A DNA stretch of 64,000 nucleotides. Origin: Paenibacillus taichungensis. GTDB lineage: Bacteria > Bacillota > Bacilli > Paenibacillales > Paenibacillaceae. The translations under genes and the position numbers were made by a program. Positions 26,198-34,300 of the stretch are shown one piece after another. The DNA lies in contig NZ_QEVW01000025.1 in the NCBI RefSeq assembly GCF_003287275.1, forward strand, positions 248,001-312,000, in the 5' to 3' direction. Numbering within the stretch: the first letter of the stretch is position 1; each line of letters begins with the position of its first letter. The notes beneath the pieces are model-generated. The model saw nothing but the letters and a program-made list of their open reading frames with translations, searched no databases and was not told the DNA's origin.

Positions 26198-26395
26198 ATG
26201 AGCAAAGGTTTATCGCTATGGTTTGCATTCTCTTCGATTATGTTGTTAGCGGTTACGGCGATTATGATCTCTTACTCCGGCTGGTTGGCTACGCTGCTGT
26301 TTGTCGTGTCTGTTGCCAACATCGGTTGGGGATTCGTTATTCGCGCAAAGAAAGAGCGTCGTGAAGCACGTACTACCTCAGAAACAGCTTCTTAA
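26198..26395 (+). CDS. Small two-helix membrane protein (possibly DUF5325/YlaF-like)
   Basis: A 65-residue protein. The ATG at 26198 has GGAGG 9 bases upstream; the frame is open to 26123 but without a site. Two hydrophobic segments (about 6-25 and 28-48) are followed by a charged tail AKKERREARTT. The size and layout resemble YlaF/DUF5325, but this is only a visual likeness. A strong terminator follows, so it is probably a real one-gene unit. Function unknown. Confidence 0.7.
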   Translation: MSKGLSLWFAFSSIMLLAVTAIMISYSGWLATLLFVVSVANIGWGFVIRAKKERREARTTSETAS

Positions 26396-26432
26396 CCCCG
26401 GTAAACTTCATAGGATAGTACGAAACGATAAT

Positions 26433-26463
26433 AAAGAGGAGCCCTATCAGGGCTCCTCTTTAT
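26433..26463. terminator. Bidirectional terminator
   Basis: AAAGAGGAGCCCT pairs with AGGGCTCCTCTTT, with T or A runs on both sides. It lies between the small membrane gene (+) and trpS (-). Confidence 0.88.
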
Positions 26464-26506
26464 TATGTGAACAATTCTTTTACTTTAATTTACTTGCCTC
26501 GTCCTA

Positions 26507-27499
26507 TTACAACGTACGTCTAGGAACAAACCCCATACGTTCTTTAACCGCATTAAGTGTCTGGGAAGCCACCGCTTCTGCGCGGCGAGCTGAAGTTTCC
26601 AAAATATCGGCCAATTCGCCAGATTCACGAATTTCACGATACCGTTCCTGTAAAGGTTCAATAACGGATACAACCACTTCAGCCAGTTCTTTTTTGAACG
26701 GACCATACATTTTACCTTCATAGCGCTCCGCTACTTCTTTCAATGACAGACCTGCGCATTCAGCATAGATACTCATCAGGTTGCTGACTTCAGGTTTGTT
26801 TGCCGGATCATATACAACTTCACGACCGGAGTCGGTTGTAGCACGGCTAATTTTTTTACGAATCACATCTGGCGGATCAAGCAAGGCGATGTAGCTGCCT
26901 GCATTGGGATTACTTTTGCTCATTTTGGAAGAAGCATCATCCAGTGACATTACACGAGCACCCACCTGTGGAATATACGGGTCTGGAATCGTGAAATACT
27001 CACCATAACGATGGTTAAAGCGTCCCGCCAGATCACGTGTCAGTTCCAAATGCTGCTTTTGGTCTTCGCCTACCGGCACAAGATCAGCATTATACAGCAA
27101 AATATCAGCAGCCATTAATGAAGGATAGACAAACAGCCCAGCGCCAACGGAATCTTTACCCGATGATTTGTCCTTAAACTGAGTCATGCGTTCAAGCTCG
27201 CCCATTGATGTAAGTGTAGTCATCAACCAGCCCAATTCCGCGTGCTGCGGTACATGAGATTGCAGAAACACATTGGATTTCGTAGGATCGATTCCAGCTG
27301 CGATAAACAAGGCAGCTACCGCCTCAGATTGCTCACGCAGCGCTGCTGGCTCTTGAGCTACCGTTACAGCGTGAAGATCAACCACCATGAAGTGACATTG
27401 GTAGTCATGCTGCAATTTCACAAAGTTTTTAATTGCTCCGATGTAGTTGCCTAATGTGAGCTTGCCACTCGGTTGAATTCCCGAAAGTACTGTTTTCAT
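26507..27499 (-). CDS. trpS: Tryptophanyl-tRNA synthetase
   Basis: A 330-residue class I synthetase. PSGKLTLGNYIGA carries the HIGH-equivalent TLGN (15-18), and KMSKS is at 192-196. The length matches bacterial TrpRS. It charges tRNA-Trp. GGAGG lies upstream of the ATG at 27499. A T-box leader ending in a terminator precedes it, so expression should rise when uncharged tRNA-Trp accumulates. Confidence 0.98.
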   Translation of the reverse strand: MKTVLSGIQPSGKLTLGNYIGAIKNFVKLQHDYQCHFMVVDLHAVTVAQEPAALREQSEAVAALFIAAGIDPTKSNVFLQSHVPQHAELGWLMTTLTSMGELERMTQFKDKSSGKDSVGAGLFVYPSLMAADILLYNADLVPVGEDQKQHLELTRDLAGRFNHRYGEYFTIPDPYIPQVGARVMSLDDASSKMSKSNPNAGSYIALLDPPDVIRKKISRATTDSGREVVYDPANKPEVSNLMSIYAECAGLSLKEVAERYEGKMYGPFKKELAEVVVSVIEPLQERYREIRESGELADILETSARRAEAVASQTLNAVKERMGFVPRRTL

Positions 27500-27544
27500 T
27501 TCACATAACGCCTCCCTATTTATTTGTCCCTATTCTCCGCGAAC

Positions 27545-27824
27545 GCAAAAAGGCCCCACATCCGCAAGGGACGTGAGACCGTGGTGCCACCCTTATTCGC
27601 ATTTCTCCATACCTTTAGACCTGATTAGATCTTGTAGAAAAATGCCTTCATTTCTCCGTAACGTGGAGTATACGTCCGATTCTACTAAGGGTAGTCCAGA
27701 CTTCAGACATCACCTGTTCAAGCCAGCACTCAAGGGTCCATTCGGTAAAGAGTTCACACCGGTTCACATCACCCACCGGCTTTCTGAAGAGAGTTCTCTT
27801 GGCTTACTTGTCCCTGTCATCGCT
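27545..27824 (-). promoter_or_regulatory. T-box leader of trpS
   Basis: The minus strand carries the T-box core AAGGGTGGCACCACGG (27579-27591 for GGTGGCACCACGG), followed by a 12-bp terminator stem (GGTCTCACGTCC against GGATGTGGGGCC, 27552-27580) and a T run. Upstream a Stem I region begins near GATGACAGGGACAAGTAAG. A UGG triplet in the context GAATGGACCC (27738-27740) is the likely Trp specifier. The specifier is inferred from position; the T-box itself is unmistakable. Confidence 0.94.
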
Positions 27825-27865
27825 TTATTATCATTCACTGGATAAAACACATCGTTCAGAATACC

Positions 27866-27894
27866 ATCTTAATCCGCGCGGACCAGAATGTCAA
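27866..27894 (-). promoter_or_regulatory. Probable trpS promoter
   Basis: On the minus strand TTGACA (27889-27894), a 17-base spacer and TAAGAT (27866-27871). It lies just upstream of the T-box leader. Confidence 0.55.
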
Positions 27895-28075
27895 AATGGG
27901 AATAGCTTTTTTTACCCACTTCACTGAAATCTGTTATGATGGAATTGCTTATCCTAATCCAGCATTCATTCGGTATGCTAATGGGATAAGTGGCATGTAC
28001 ACAATGACACGCCTGCTACGGCAGTTAGAGCTGGCCGTTTGCAGACAGATTTCAAGTGGGAAAAGGAGCATCGAT

Positions 28076-29050
28076 ATGAAACAAGTGACCAAAGGCCAAT
28101 GGAATGGTTACGACACGTATATCCTACATAGCCGTGAATTGGAGATTACCCTGCTGCCGCGTCTTGGAAATAATATTATCTCGATTCGCGATTTGGTGCA
28201 GGGCCGCGATGTCGTTCGCAGTCCGGAAGAAGATGAACTTGCCTTTTATTTGCAGAAGCCGTATCACTTCGGCGTTCCGCTTCTTGTTCCGCCAGGCCGC
28301 ATTCATCGAGGACAATTCGAATATGAGGGAGTTCATTACCAATTCGATCAGAATACGGCCAATGACAACCATATTCACGGTCTCCACCGCAGCCAGTCCT
28401 GGTGTGTCAGCGACATCGAAGAAGATGAAGATGGCTGTGCAATTACAACGGAATTATTAACTGAAAATGAAGAGCATTGGATGGCTCAATTTCCAATTCC
28501 TTTGAAGCTTGAGATGACGTTCAGACTTCAAAACGCGGTGTTAAGCCAGCGTCTGCGTGTGACCAATCTGAGCTCTACTCCTGCTCCTTTTGGAATGGGA
28601 TATCATACATGGTTTCTACTTGACGGCAAACCTGCCGAATGGTCACTTCAACTTCCTGTGTCCGGAATTTACGCTCAGAATGAAGAACAACTGCCTACAG
28701 GCCAGATTGAATCTCTCGGAGAATGGTCTTCTTTGAACGAAGGCATGAACATGCAAGGACGAAACTGGGATACCATTTTAAAAGCTGCCGAAGGGCAGCC
28801 AGCAGTAGCTCACTTGCGCAGACAGGATGGATACACGCTTAATTATTCAGCGGATGAAGCATATTTCAAACATTGGGTCCTCTTTACAAAGGGCGAATCC
28901 GACCAATTTCTATGCATTGAACCTTATACCTGGCTTCCTGATGCACCCAATTTGAATTTAACAGACGAGCAAACGGGACTGATTCGTCTGGAACCAGAAC
29001 AGCCCGTTGAACTTTTTACACGTATTGAGATTGTACCGCCAACCGAGTAG
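28076..29050 (+). CDS. Aldose 1-epimerase family protein
   Basis: A 324-residue beta-sandwich galactose-mutarotase-like protein. The ATG at 28076 has AAAAGGAG upstream; the frame is open to 27896. Signature residues include the catalytic His in NDNHIHGLHR (about residues 98-107), the second His in GMGYHTWF (about 180-187) and a late Glu in FLCIEPYTW. The family interconverts alpha and beta anomers of hexoses; the preferred sugar is not evident. It is divergent from trpS and stands alone. Confidence 0.88.
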   Translation: MKQVTKGQWNGYDTYILHSRELEITLLPRLGNNIISIRDLVQGRDVVRSPEEDELAFYLQKPYHFGVPLLVPPGRIHRGQFEYEGVHYQFDQNTANDNHIHGLHRSQSWCVSDIEEDEDGCAITTELLTENEEHWMAQFPIPLKLEMTFRLQNAVLSQRLRVTNLSSTPAPFGMGYHTWFLLDGKPAEWSLQLPVSGIYAQNEEQLPTGQIESLGEWSSLNEGMNMQGRNWDTILKAAEGQPAVAHLRRQDGYTLNYSADEAYFKHWVLFTKGESDQFLCIEPYTWLPDAPNLNLTDEQTGLIRLEPEQPVELFTRIEIVPPTE

Positions 29051-29113
29051 AATCTTGTACTCTCAGGCGACTTCTATGGGACATAGCTCCTACTTTTTCC
29101 TTTTCTTCTGCGT

Positions 29114-29141
29114 AGCCGATCCATACTGGGTCGGCTTTTTT
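29114..29141 (+). terminator. Terminator of the aldose epimerase gene
   Basis: AGCCGATCC pairs with GGGTCGGCT, followed by six T. Confidence 0.88.
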
Positions 29142-29190
29142 CATGTTATATCCCATCTTTTATATCCAAATTTTCCCTTACGCCATATCA

Positions 29191-29220
29191 TGCATATTTC
29201 CTCATTCTCTAACCATACTA
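29191..29220 (+). promoter_or_regulatory. Sigma-G type promoter of the second SASP gene
   Basis: TGCATA (29191-29196), a 17-base spacer and CATACTA (29214-29220). This fits the forespore sigma-G consensus (TGMATA, CATACTA) and lies 30 bases upstream of the SASP start. Confidence 0.75.
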
Positions 29221-29250
29221 ACATCACCAAGCCATAAGGAGGTGACACAC

Positions 29251-29484
29251 ATGTACGGAGGTCAAAACCAAGGAAACAGAAACTCTTCAAACAATCTGGT
29301 TGTTCCTCAAGCAACTGCAGCTTTGCAACAATTGAAAATTGAAGCTGCACAAGAGCTGGGTGTAACAATTCCCCAAGACGGTTACTACGGTAACTACACT
29401 TCCCGTGAGACAGGTTCTCTGGGTGGTTACATCACTAAACGTCTGGTCCAAATCGCTGAGCAGCAATTATCGGGTCGTTCGTAA
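29251..29484 (+). CDS. Alpha/beta-type small acid-soluble spore protein 2
   Basis: A 77-residue SASP. AAGGAGGTG lies 7 bases before the ATG at 29251. It shares NNLVVPQA, LQQLKIEAAQELGVTIPQDGYYGNYTSR and GSLGGYITKRLVQIAEQ with the SASP at 25859; they differ mainly in the N-terminal 15 and last 6 residues. It binds and protects spore DNA and is degraded by GPR on germination. A sigma-G promoter is visible upstream. Its AAGCGGC terminator (29516-29546) is shared with the convergent gene. Confidence 0.97.
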   Translation: MYGGQNQGNRNSSNNLVVPQATAALQQLKIEAAQELGVTIPQDGYYGNYTSRETGSLGGYITKRLVQIAEQQLSGRS

Positions 29485-29515
29485 GCTCGTAATTCGTGCT
29501 CCTATATGCAAGAAC

Positions 29516-29546
29516 AAAAAGCGGCCTTCCTCTGAAGTGCCGCTTT
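29516..29546. terminator. Bidirectional terminator
   Basis: AAAGCGGC pairs with GCCGCTTT. It lies between SASP 2 (+) and the uncharacterised gene at 29569 (-). Confidence 0.75.
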
Positions 29547-29568
29547 CCTGTGTGCTCGCTCATCACAA

Positions 29569-29982
29569 TTATGAAGACGACTCCATGCCTGAATCCATGT
29601 ATGTATTGGTTCTTGGATAACGAATCATCAGGTTCGCCATATTATAGTTGGACTCCATCGTGGCATCAACCAGAATCATGCCTTGTCTTACTGTAAAATC
29701 ATATGCAATTTCTCCATGAGTCCAATTTCGCTTGAATTTCAAAGTCTCCAGTGCCATTGCGCGGAAAGAAGAGCGCTGGATTTCGTTTAATCCACCGTCC
29801 TCCACTTCCATTTGACCGTCACGTCCGGTTATCGGATTATGTCGAATTCCAAACTTCCCAATTACATTATTTCGTATTTGCACAAATACCACACCTGAAT
29901 CTAACCCTGATAATTCATGATCAAGCTCTTTGAACACCAGATCCAACTGTCGTGCTAATGAAAGCTGGTCAATTTTTACCAT
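29569..29982 (-). CDS. Uncharacterised conserved-looking protein
   Basis: A 137-residue soluble protein with no signal peptide and no motif I recognise. GGAGGAGCGTT precedes the ATG, and coding character is convincing (balanced composition, no shadow gene opposite). It has an N-terminal helical part and a central block (VVFVQIRNNVIGKFGIRHNPITGRDGQ) that reads as beta strands. Convergent with SASP 2, monocistronic. Function unknown. Confidence 0.75.
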   Translation of the reverse strand: MVKIDQLSLARQLDLVFKELDHELSGLDSGVVFVQIRNNVIGKFGIRHNPITGRDGQMEVEDGGLNEIQRSSFRAMALETLKFKRNWTHGEIAYDFTVRQGMILVDATMESNYNMANLMIRYPRTNTYMDSGMESSS

Positions 29983-30193
29983 AACGCTCCTCCTTTATGC
30001 ACTTCATCCTTCAAAACAAGGACTTACGACTCATTATATGACAACAAATGTGGTCATTCAACAAAGTCAAACAAACTTGGGTAATTATGACTATGATTTG
30101 CACAATTAATTGCCATTTTGCGTCCTTTTAGCGAGTTATTTCTCTCAATTGCGACAAAATATTTAGCAGGAGCTTAGCTTTAAAAAACATTTA

Positions 30194-30237
30194 AAAAGGC
30201 TGCAATCCCGTGTACATTTACACAGGATTGCAGCCCC
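30194..30237 (-). terminator. Terminator of pepF
   Basis: On the minus strand GGCTGCAATCC pairs with GGATTGCAGCC, followed by TTTTTAAA. Confidence 0.9.
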
Positions 30238-30255
30238 ATTACATATATAGGAATA

Positions 30256-32055
30256 CTATTTTGCGGATTCTGTCATCTCAAGAAATTGATCAATATCGGC
30301 AATGACCAGGTTCGCAGCATTTTGCCAGAAATCCGGTTGTGTGAGATCTGTACCCAGATGTTTCTGTGCCAGTTCTTCTACCGTCATTCGGCCCGTATCT
30401 CGTAGCAAATCATCGTATTTATCGGCAAATGCTGTACCTTCCTCCTGCGCTCTGGCATAGATGCCTGCACTGAACATATAACCGAACGTATAAGGGAAGT
30501 TGTAGAAAGGTACACCTGTCAGATAGAAATGCAGCTTGGATGCCCAGAAATGCGGATGATCGGATGCTAGTGCACCACAGAACGCTTCTTGCTGTGCTTC
30601 CACCATCAGTTTGGACAACTCATCGGCATTCACCAAACCTTGTTTGCGTTGCTCATAGAACCGATTTTCGAACAGGAAACGAGCGTGAATATTCATGAAG
30701 AACGCAACGCTTCGTTGAATCTTGTCTTCGAGCAGAGCTAGCTTCTCTTGCTCATCCGTTGCTGCTTGAACCAGAGCATCGGCTACAATCAGCTCAGCAA
30801 AGGTAGATGCCGTTTCCGCCACATTCATGGCGTAGCGTTGATTCAAGGCTGGCAGTTCTTCCATAATGTGCTGATGATATCCGTGACCAAGTTCATGAGC
30901 AAGTGTCGACACATTCGACGGCGTCCCAGAGAAGGTCATGAAAATACGTGTTGCTTTGCTGAGTGGTAAGGACGTACAGAATCCCCCTGGACGCTTGCCA
31001 GCACGGTCCTCTGCTTCGATCCAACGTTTCTCAAACGCCATCTCTGCAAATTTGGAAAGTTTGGGACTGAACTTGGCGAATTGATCAACAATATTGATGG
31101 CTGCCTCGTCATATGTGACTTTTCCACCCGACTTGCCTACTGGTGCATCTACGTCACTCCAGCTGAGTTTCTCTACACCAAGCAGTTTCGCCTTGCGCTC
31201 CAAATATCGAACCAAAGCAGGTTTCGCTCCATTAATCACATTCCACATCGTATCGAGCGTCTGGCGCGACATGCGGTTGATCGCCAAAGGTTCCTTTAGA
31301 ATGTCATCCCATCCGCGCTTCTCATACAATTTGAGACGGAAACCGGCGAGATGGTTTAAGGTATCTGCGCAGAAGTCTTCGACATCCGTCCAAGCCTGTT
31401 CCCAGTTAGCGAATACAGTCTCGCGCACATTTCGGTCACTGTCGCTCAGCTTATTCGCAGCCTGACCTGCGGATAACATCACCGTTTCACCATTTTGTTC
31501 AAATGGGATGTTAACCTTGCTTACAATGGTGTTATAGAATTTGCCCCACCCATGGTAACCATCTACGCCGAGATCCAGCGCAAGACCTTCAAGTTCAGGT
31601 GACAGTTTCTCACGAGCTAACGTGCGGCTCTCGTTCAGTGCAAAGGCAAGCGGCTGAACATCTTCCCGAGCAATCCACGCTTCCCATACAGAGTCTGTCA
31701 TCTGGCTAAGTGTATTATCGAATTGGGACTTGGCACTATTCAGCATCGCGGCAAGAGAACTAATAGTTCCCTGAAGCTGGACTGCTTTTTTATCATTTTG
31801 GTTTTGTGAAGAAAGACAGGACACAAATGCCGACCCTTCCGAAATTCGGATATAACAGCTCTGCAGCAGTTCAAGGATCGGATCAAACGCATTCGTTTCT
31901 TCCAGAGACTTGGGTGCAGGTGTATCTTTCAAAAGGGCTTGCAGCTTGCGTACATCCTGCTCCAGCTCAATTAGATACGCAGCGAATGACTCAGAGGCAG
32001 AACCTCCACTAAAAATGGACTCCAGATCCCAGACGGGTTGTAATGGTGTTTTCAT
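30256..32055 (-). CDS. pepF: Oligoendopeptidase F-type M3 metallopeptidase
   Basis: A 599-residue cytosolic zinc peptidase. The catalytic motif HELGH is at 387-391 (AHELGHGYHQ), and the family GTPSNVSTLAHE context and GFCTSLP are present. It cleaves oligopeptides taken up or produced by protein turnover. The length matches the M3B family. GAGGTG precedes the ATG. Monocistronic with a strong terminator. Confidence 0.95.
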   Translation of the reverse strand: MKTPLQPVWDLESIFSGGSASESFAAYLIELEQDVRKLQALLKDTPAPKSLEETNAFDPILELLQSCYIRISEGSAFVSCLSSQNQNDKKAVQLQGTISSLAAMLNSAKSQFDNTLSQMTDSVWEAWIAREDVQPLAFALNESRTLAREKLSPELEGLALDLGVDGYHGWGKFYNTIVSKVNIPFEQNGETVMLSAGQAANKLSDSDRNVRETVFANWEQAWTDVEDFCADTLNHLAGFRLKLYEKRGWDDILKEPLAINRMSRQTLDTMWNVINGAKPALVRYLERKAKLLGVEKLSWSDVDAPVGKSGGKVTYDEAAINIVDQFAKFSPKLSKFAEMAFEKRWIEAEDRAGKRPGGFCTSLPLSKATRIFMTFSGTPSNVSTLAHELGHGYHQHIMEELPALNQRYAMNVAETASTFAELIVADALVQAATDEQEKLALLEDKIQRSVAFFMNIHARFLFENRFYEQRKQGLVNADELSKLMVEAQQEAFCGALASDHPHFWASKLHFYLTGVPFYNFPYTFGYMFSAGIYARAQEEGTAFADKYDDLLRDTGRMTVEELAQKHLGTDLTQPDFWQNAANLVIADIDQFLEMTESAK

Positions 32056-32173
32056 TTAAATAAGGCACCTCTCTCAGTAGAATGGATAATTAACCTTGAA
32101 TTAGAACTGGTTTTATAAGCGCTATATCTCTATACTAGAGAAATAGTTTAAGCTATTTTCAGGAGGTAATCGT

Positions 32174-32344
32174 ATGAAACCTTTACAAGTCTCGGCTGAC
32201 ACAGCCGTCAAATTAGCAGAATCTCTGGGTGTTCCCCTCGAACATCTGATGCATATGCCGCAGCATATCCTGATGCAGAAAATCGCCGAATTGGCCAAAG
32301 AAGAAGCGGCTAAACCTGCCACTACGGAAGGCGAGCAAGAATGA
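32174..32344 (+). CDS. YycC-like small protein
   Basis: A 56-residue protein, MKPLQVSADTAVKLAESLGV then PLEHLMHMPQHILMQKIAEL and a polar tail. AGGAGGT lies 7 bases before the ATG. The sequence closely resembles what I recall of the YycC family of Bacillota (short helix-turn-helix-like protein of unknown role). Its stop codon overlaps the next start (ATGA at 32341), so the two genes form a coupled pair. Confidence 0.8.
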   Translation: MKPLQVSADTAVKLAESLGVPLEHLMHMPQHILMQKIAELAKEEAAKPATTEGEQE

Positions 32345-32574
32345 TTCCCTTTGAGAACAGCTGGCCTTACGATATTGTAATGGGGGACATTTATGTACAG
32401 CAATGTCCGTACTGCCATGCAAACAATGTACTGCTGCCACTCAAACCAAAGGAGCTTGTACGCATTCGCGAAGGCAAAAAGAAATTACTGGTCTTTCCTT
32501 GTTGTAATGCCAGCATGACTGTAATCGACAACGATAGTGATTACTTGCTGTCCAGTCGTCCTGTCCGCAATTAG
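32341..32574 (+). CDS. Small cysteine-containing protein, uncharacterised
   Basis: A 77-residue protein with a CPYC motif (22-25) and a CC pair near residue 54 (FPCCNASM), suggesting a small zinc-ribbon or redox site. The start overlaps the YycC-like stop codon, so translation is coupled. I do not recognise a family. A GGCTGCG/CGCAGCC hairpin with a T-rich tail follows at 32598. Confidence 0.75.
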   Translation: MIPFENSWPYDIVMGDIYVQQCPYCHANNVLLPLKPKELVRIREGKKKLLVFPCCNASMTVIDNDSDYLLSSRPVRN

Positions 32575-32591
32575 AGAACAACTCTCACTTA

Positions 32592-33323
32592 TCAAATGGG
32601 GCTGCGTTTCGCAGCCTCTTTGTCTGCTTCAATCATTTCATCTGGCAATTCCACCTTGCTCGAAATCATCTGTTCCCGCAGTAATGCCCACTGTTCTCGC
32701 GAAGCACGAATCATGGCTGCATCGGTAATGCGCTTGTCATGAATAACTCTGCCGAACCATTTTACAGCCTCATGGAATCGACCTACCCTGCGGTTCAACT
32801 CTCCCAACAGATAAAGAAGCTTGGCTTCATTCCCACCAGTACCTTCCCGTTCATAAACCTTTACATAAGCCTCAAGGCTAAATTCAAGAAAACGGTTTTC
32901 CTGGGTATGATCCTCCATGTAACGATACAGCCAGGCAATATGATGCAGCAAACCGGCAACGACACGATCCTTCTCCTGAATAACCTGCGCACACAGCAAG
33001 CCAAGCTTGTATGAATCCATCGCCTGTTCCAGCGTCCGAGCTCCGCTATAGTCACGTTTCACCAACCGATTACCGATCTGCTCCTTAAAAGCCTTTCGTT
33101 GTTTATCGTTCAATTGTTCCGTCGAATTCTCCGTCGAAGCGAAACCACACTCGGGACAGATGCGAACAACATAGAAATCCGGATTCTCCCGCTTGTAGTA
33201 AGCGCAAAAATCAGAATCCGTCCGATATGGCCGTTTTAAGCTTGGTCTTACACGTGAGGTATCATACTCGTTCTCGCAATAATGACACTTCACCTTTACC
33301 TTATACAGAGGCTCTAATTCCAC
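32592..33323 (-). CDS. DUF2225 family protein
   Basis: A 243-residue soluble protein. N-terminal cysteine pairs CHYC (about 14-17) and CPEC (about 56-59) form a predicted zinc site, and the rest is TPR-like helical repeat (LLCAQVIQEKDRVVAGLLHHIAWLY onwards). This matches DUF2225. It starts with GTG at 33323, with GAGGG 9 bases upstream. Function unknown. The truncated hemoglobin gene ends 36 bases upstream on the same strand, so they may be cotranscribed. Confidence 0.85.
   Translation of the reverse strand: MELEPLYKVKVKCHYCENEYDTSRVRPSLKRPYRTDSDFCAYYKRENPDFYVVRICPECGFASTENSTEQLNDKQRKAFKEQIGNRLVKRDYSGARTLEQAMDSYKLGLLCAQVIQEKDRVVAGLLHHIAWLYRYMEDHTQENRFLEFSLEAYVKVYEREGTGGNEAKLLYLLGELNRRVGRFHEAVKWFGRVIHDKRITDAAMIRASREQWALLREQMISSKVELPDEMIEADKEAAKRSPI
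32598..32620 (+). terminator. Terminator after the YycC-like operon
   Basis: GGGCTGCG pairs with CGCAGCCT around TTT, followed by CTTTGT. It overlaps the 3' end of the convergent DUF2225 gene. Confidence 0.65.
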
Positions 33324-33359
33324 TCATTCCATCCCTCTCCCATAAGCTTGTAATCGGAA

Positions 33360-33737
33360 CTAAGGTGTATTCACAAAATGGTGCGCTGGCCCCGACAATC
33401 GCTGCAGGACGAAAGAATGCAACGGCTCTTCCACACCAACTTGTGTCAACGCCTGATCCATACATGCCAGCCAGGCTTCTGCCCGTTCAACAGTCACTTC
33501 AAAGTGCATATGACGTGCACGCATCATCGGATGACCAAAAGCCTCGGAAAACAATGCAGGACCACCGAAGAACTGGGACAAAAACATGTATTGCTTGTCG
33601 ATTACCGGCTGAATATCCTCTGGAAAAAGAGGTGCCAGCTTCTCATTCTGCTGAACAATCGGATAAAAAGCTTCAACCAGCGCGCGAACGCCTGCCTCTC
33701 CACCAAGATTGTCGTAGATGCTCAAACTAGGATTCAT
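33360..33737 (-). CDS. Truncated hemoglobin, group II-like
   Basis: A 125-residue globin of the truncated group (YjbI/HbO type). Visible features are the start SIYDNLGGEAGVRALVEAFY, FFGGP, the proximal His region MRARHMHFEVT, and a Trp in AEAWLACMD. Such globins bind oxygen and NO and help with nitrosative or oxidative stress. AGGAGG precedes the ATG at 33737. It is probably in one unit with the DUF2225 gene. Confidence 0.92.
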   Translation of the reverse strand: MNPSLSIYDNLGGEAGVRALVEAFYPIVQQNEKLAPLFPEDIQPVIDKQYMFLSQFFGGPALFSEAFGHPMMRARHMHFEVTVERAEAWLACMDQALTQVGVEEPLHSFVLQRLSGPAHHFVNTP

Positions 33738-33941
33738 TTCCGTCTTCCCCTCCTTTCAGATGTCGAATTTTGACGTATATTACACTCCCATGCTTAATTA
33801 TGAAAGGAGATTGAAGAACAAGGCCACGAACACCTTTATCTTCATTCTATCAAAAAAATCCCAAAAGTCCTATATAACATGAAAGGCTTATGGTACCACA
33901 TAGCCATGACTCATCCAGGTCTATCTCGTACTGAAGACACA

Positions 33942-33970
33942 AAAAAAGCGCCAAACAAGAGGTTTGGCGC
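33942..33970 (-). terminator. Terminator of the 31-codon gene
   Basis: On the minus strand GCGCCAAACC pairs with GGTTTGGCGC-type arms around TCTTG, followed by seven T. It begins 14 bases after the small gene's stop. Confidence 0.9.
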
Positions 33971-33983
33971 ACCAGATATTTCA

Positions 33984-34079
33984 TCAATAACTTCGCCAAT
34001 CCTCTTCTTCAGAGCGCACGAGCGAGGCACGTATAACATAAACAAAAGCACAAACCAGGATTCCGGTGACAAGACTCAT
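33984..34079 (-). CDS. 31-residue single-span membrane peptide
   Basis: The sequence is MSLVTGILVCAFVYVIRASL followed by VRSEEEDWRSY. The ATG at 34079 has GGAG 8 bases upstream (34088-34091), and a strong intrinsic terminator follows the stop closely, so it looks like a complete transcription unit. About 17 hydrophobic residues are followed by an acidic tail. Similar small membrane peptides (for example KdpF or CydS) are subunits of larger complexes, but the sequence matches none I know, and no partner is adjacent. Not a shadow of any larger gene. Confidence 0.65.
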   Translation of the reverse strand: MSLVTGILVCAFVYVIRASLVRSEEEDWRSY

Positions 34080-34181
34080 AATCATCACTCCATCCGATTT
34101 AATTCCACCTTCTAGGTAAATAGGTGACGTCCAGGCGTTTTTATCATTTTAGCATACATCTTTTAAAAACACAGCCACTTT

Positions 34182-34195
34182 TGCAAGCGCTTTCT
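34182..34195. promoter_or_regulatory. Candidate catabolite-responsive (cre-like) site
   Basis: TGCAAGCGCTTTCT matches 12 of 14 positions of the CcpA consensus TGWAANCGNTNWCA. It lies between the divergent 31-codon gene and ylbJ. Weak on its own. Confidence 0.3.
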
Positions 34196-34300
34196 AAACA
34201 TTAATTTGTACTGTTTGTCCGCTTTGTCTCATATATTGATGGCAAAAGCACCAGCGATCTGCTGCACACTGACCATTCCAAAAATAAAGGAGAAGAATTC

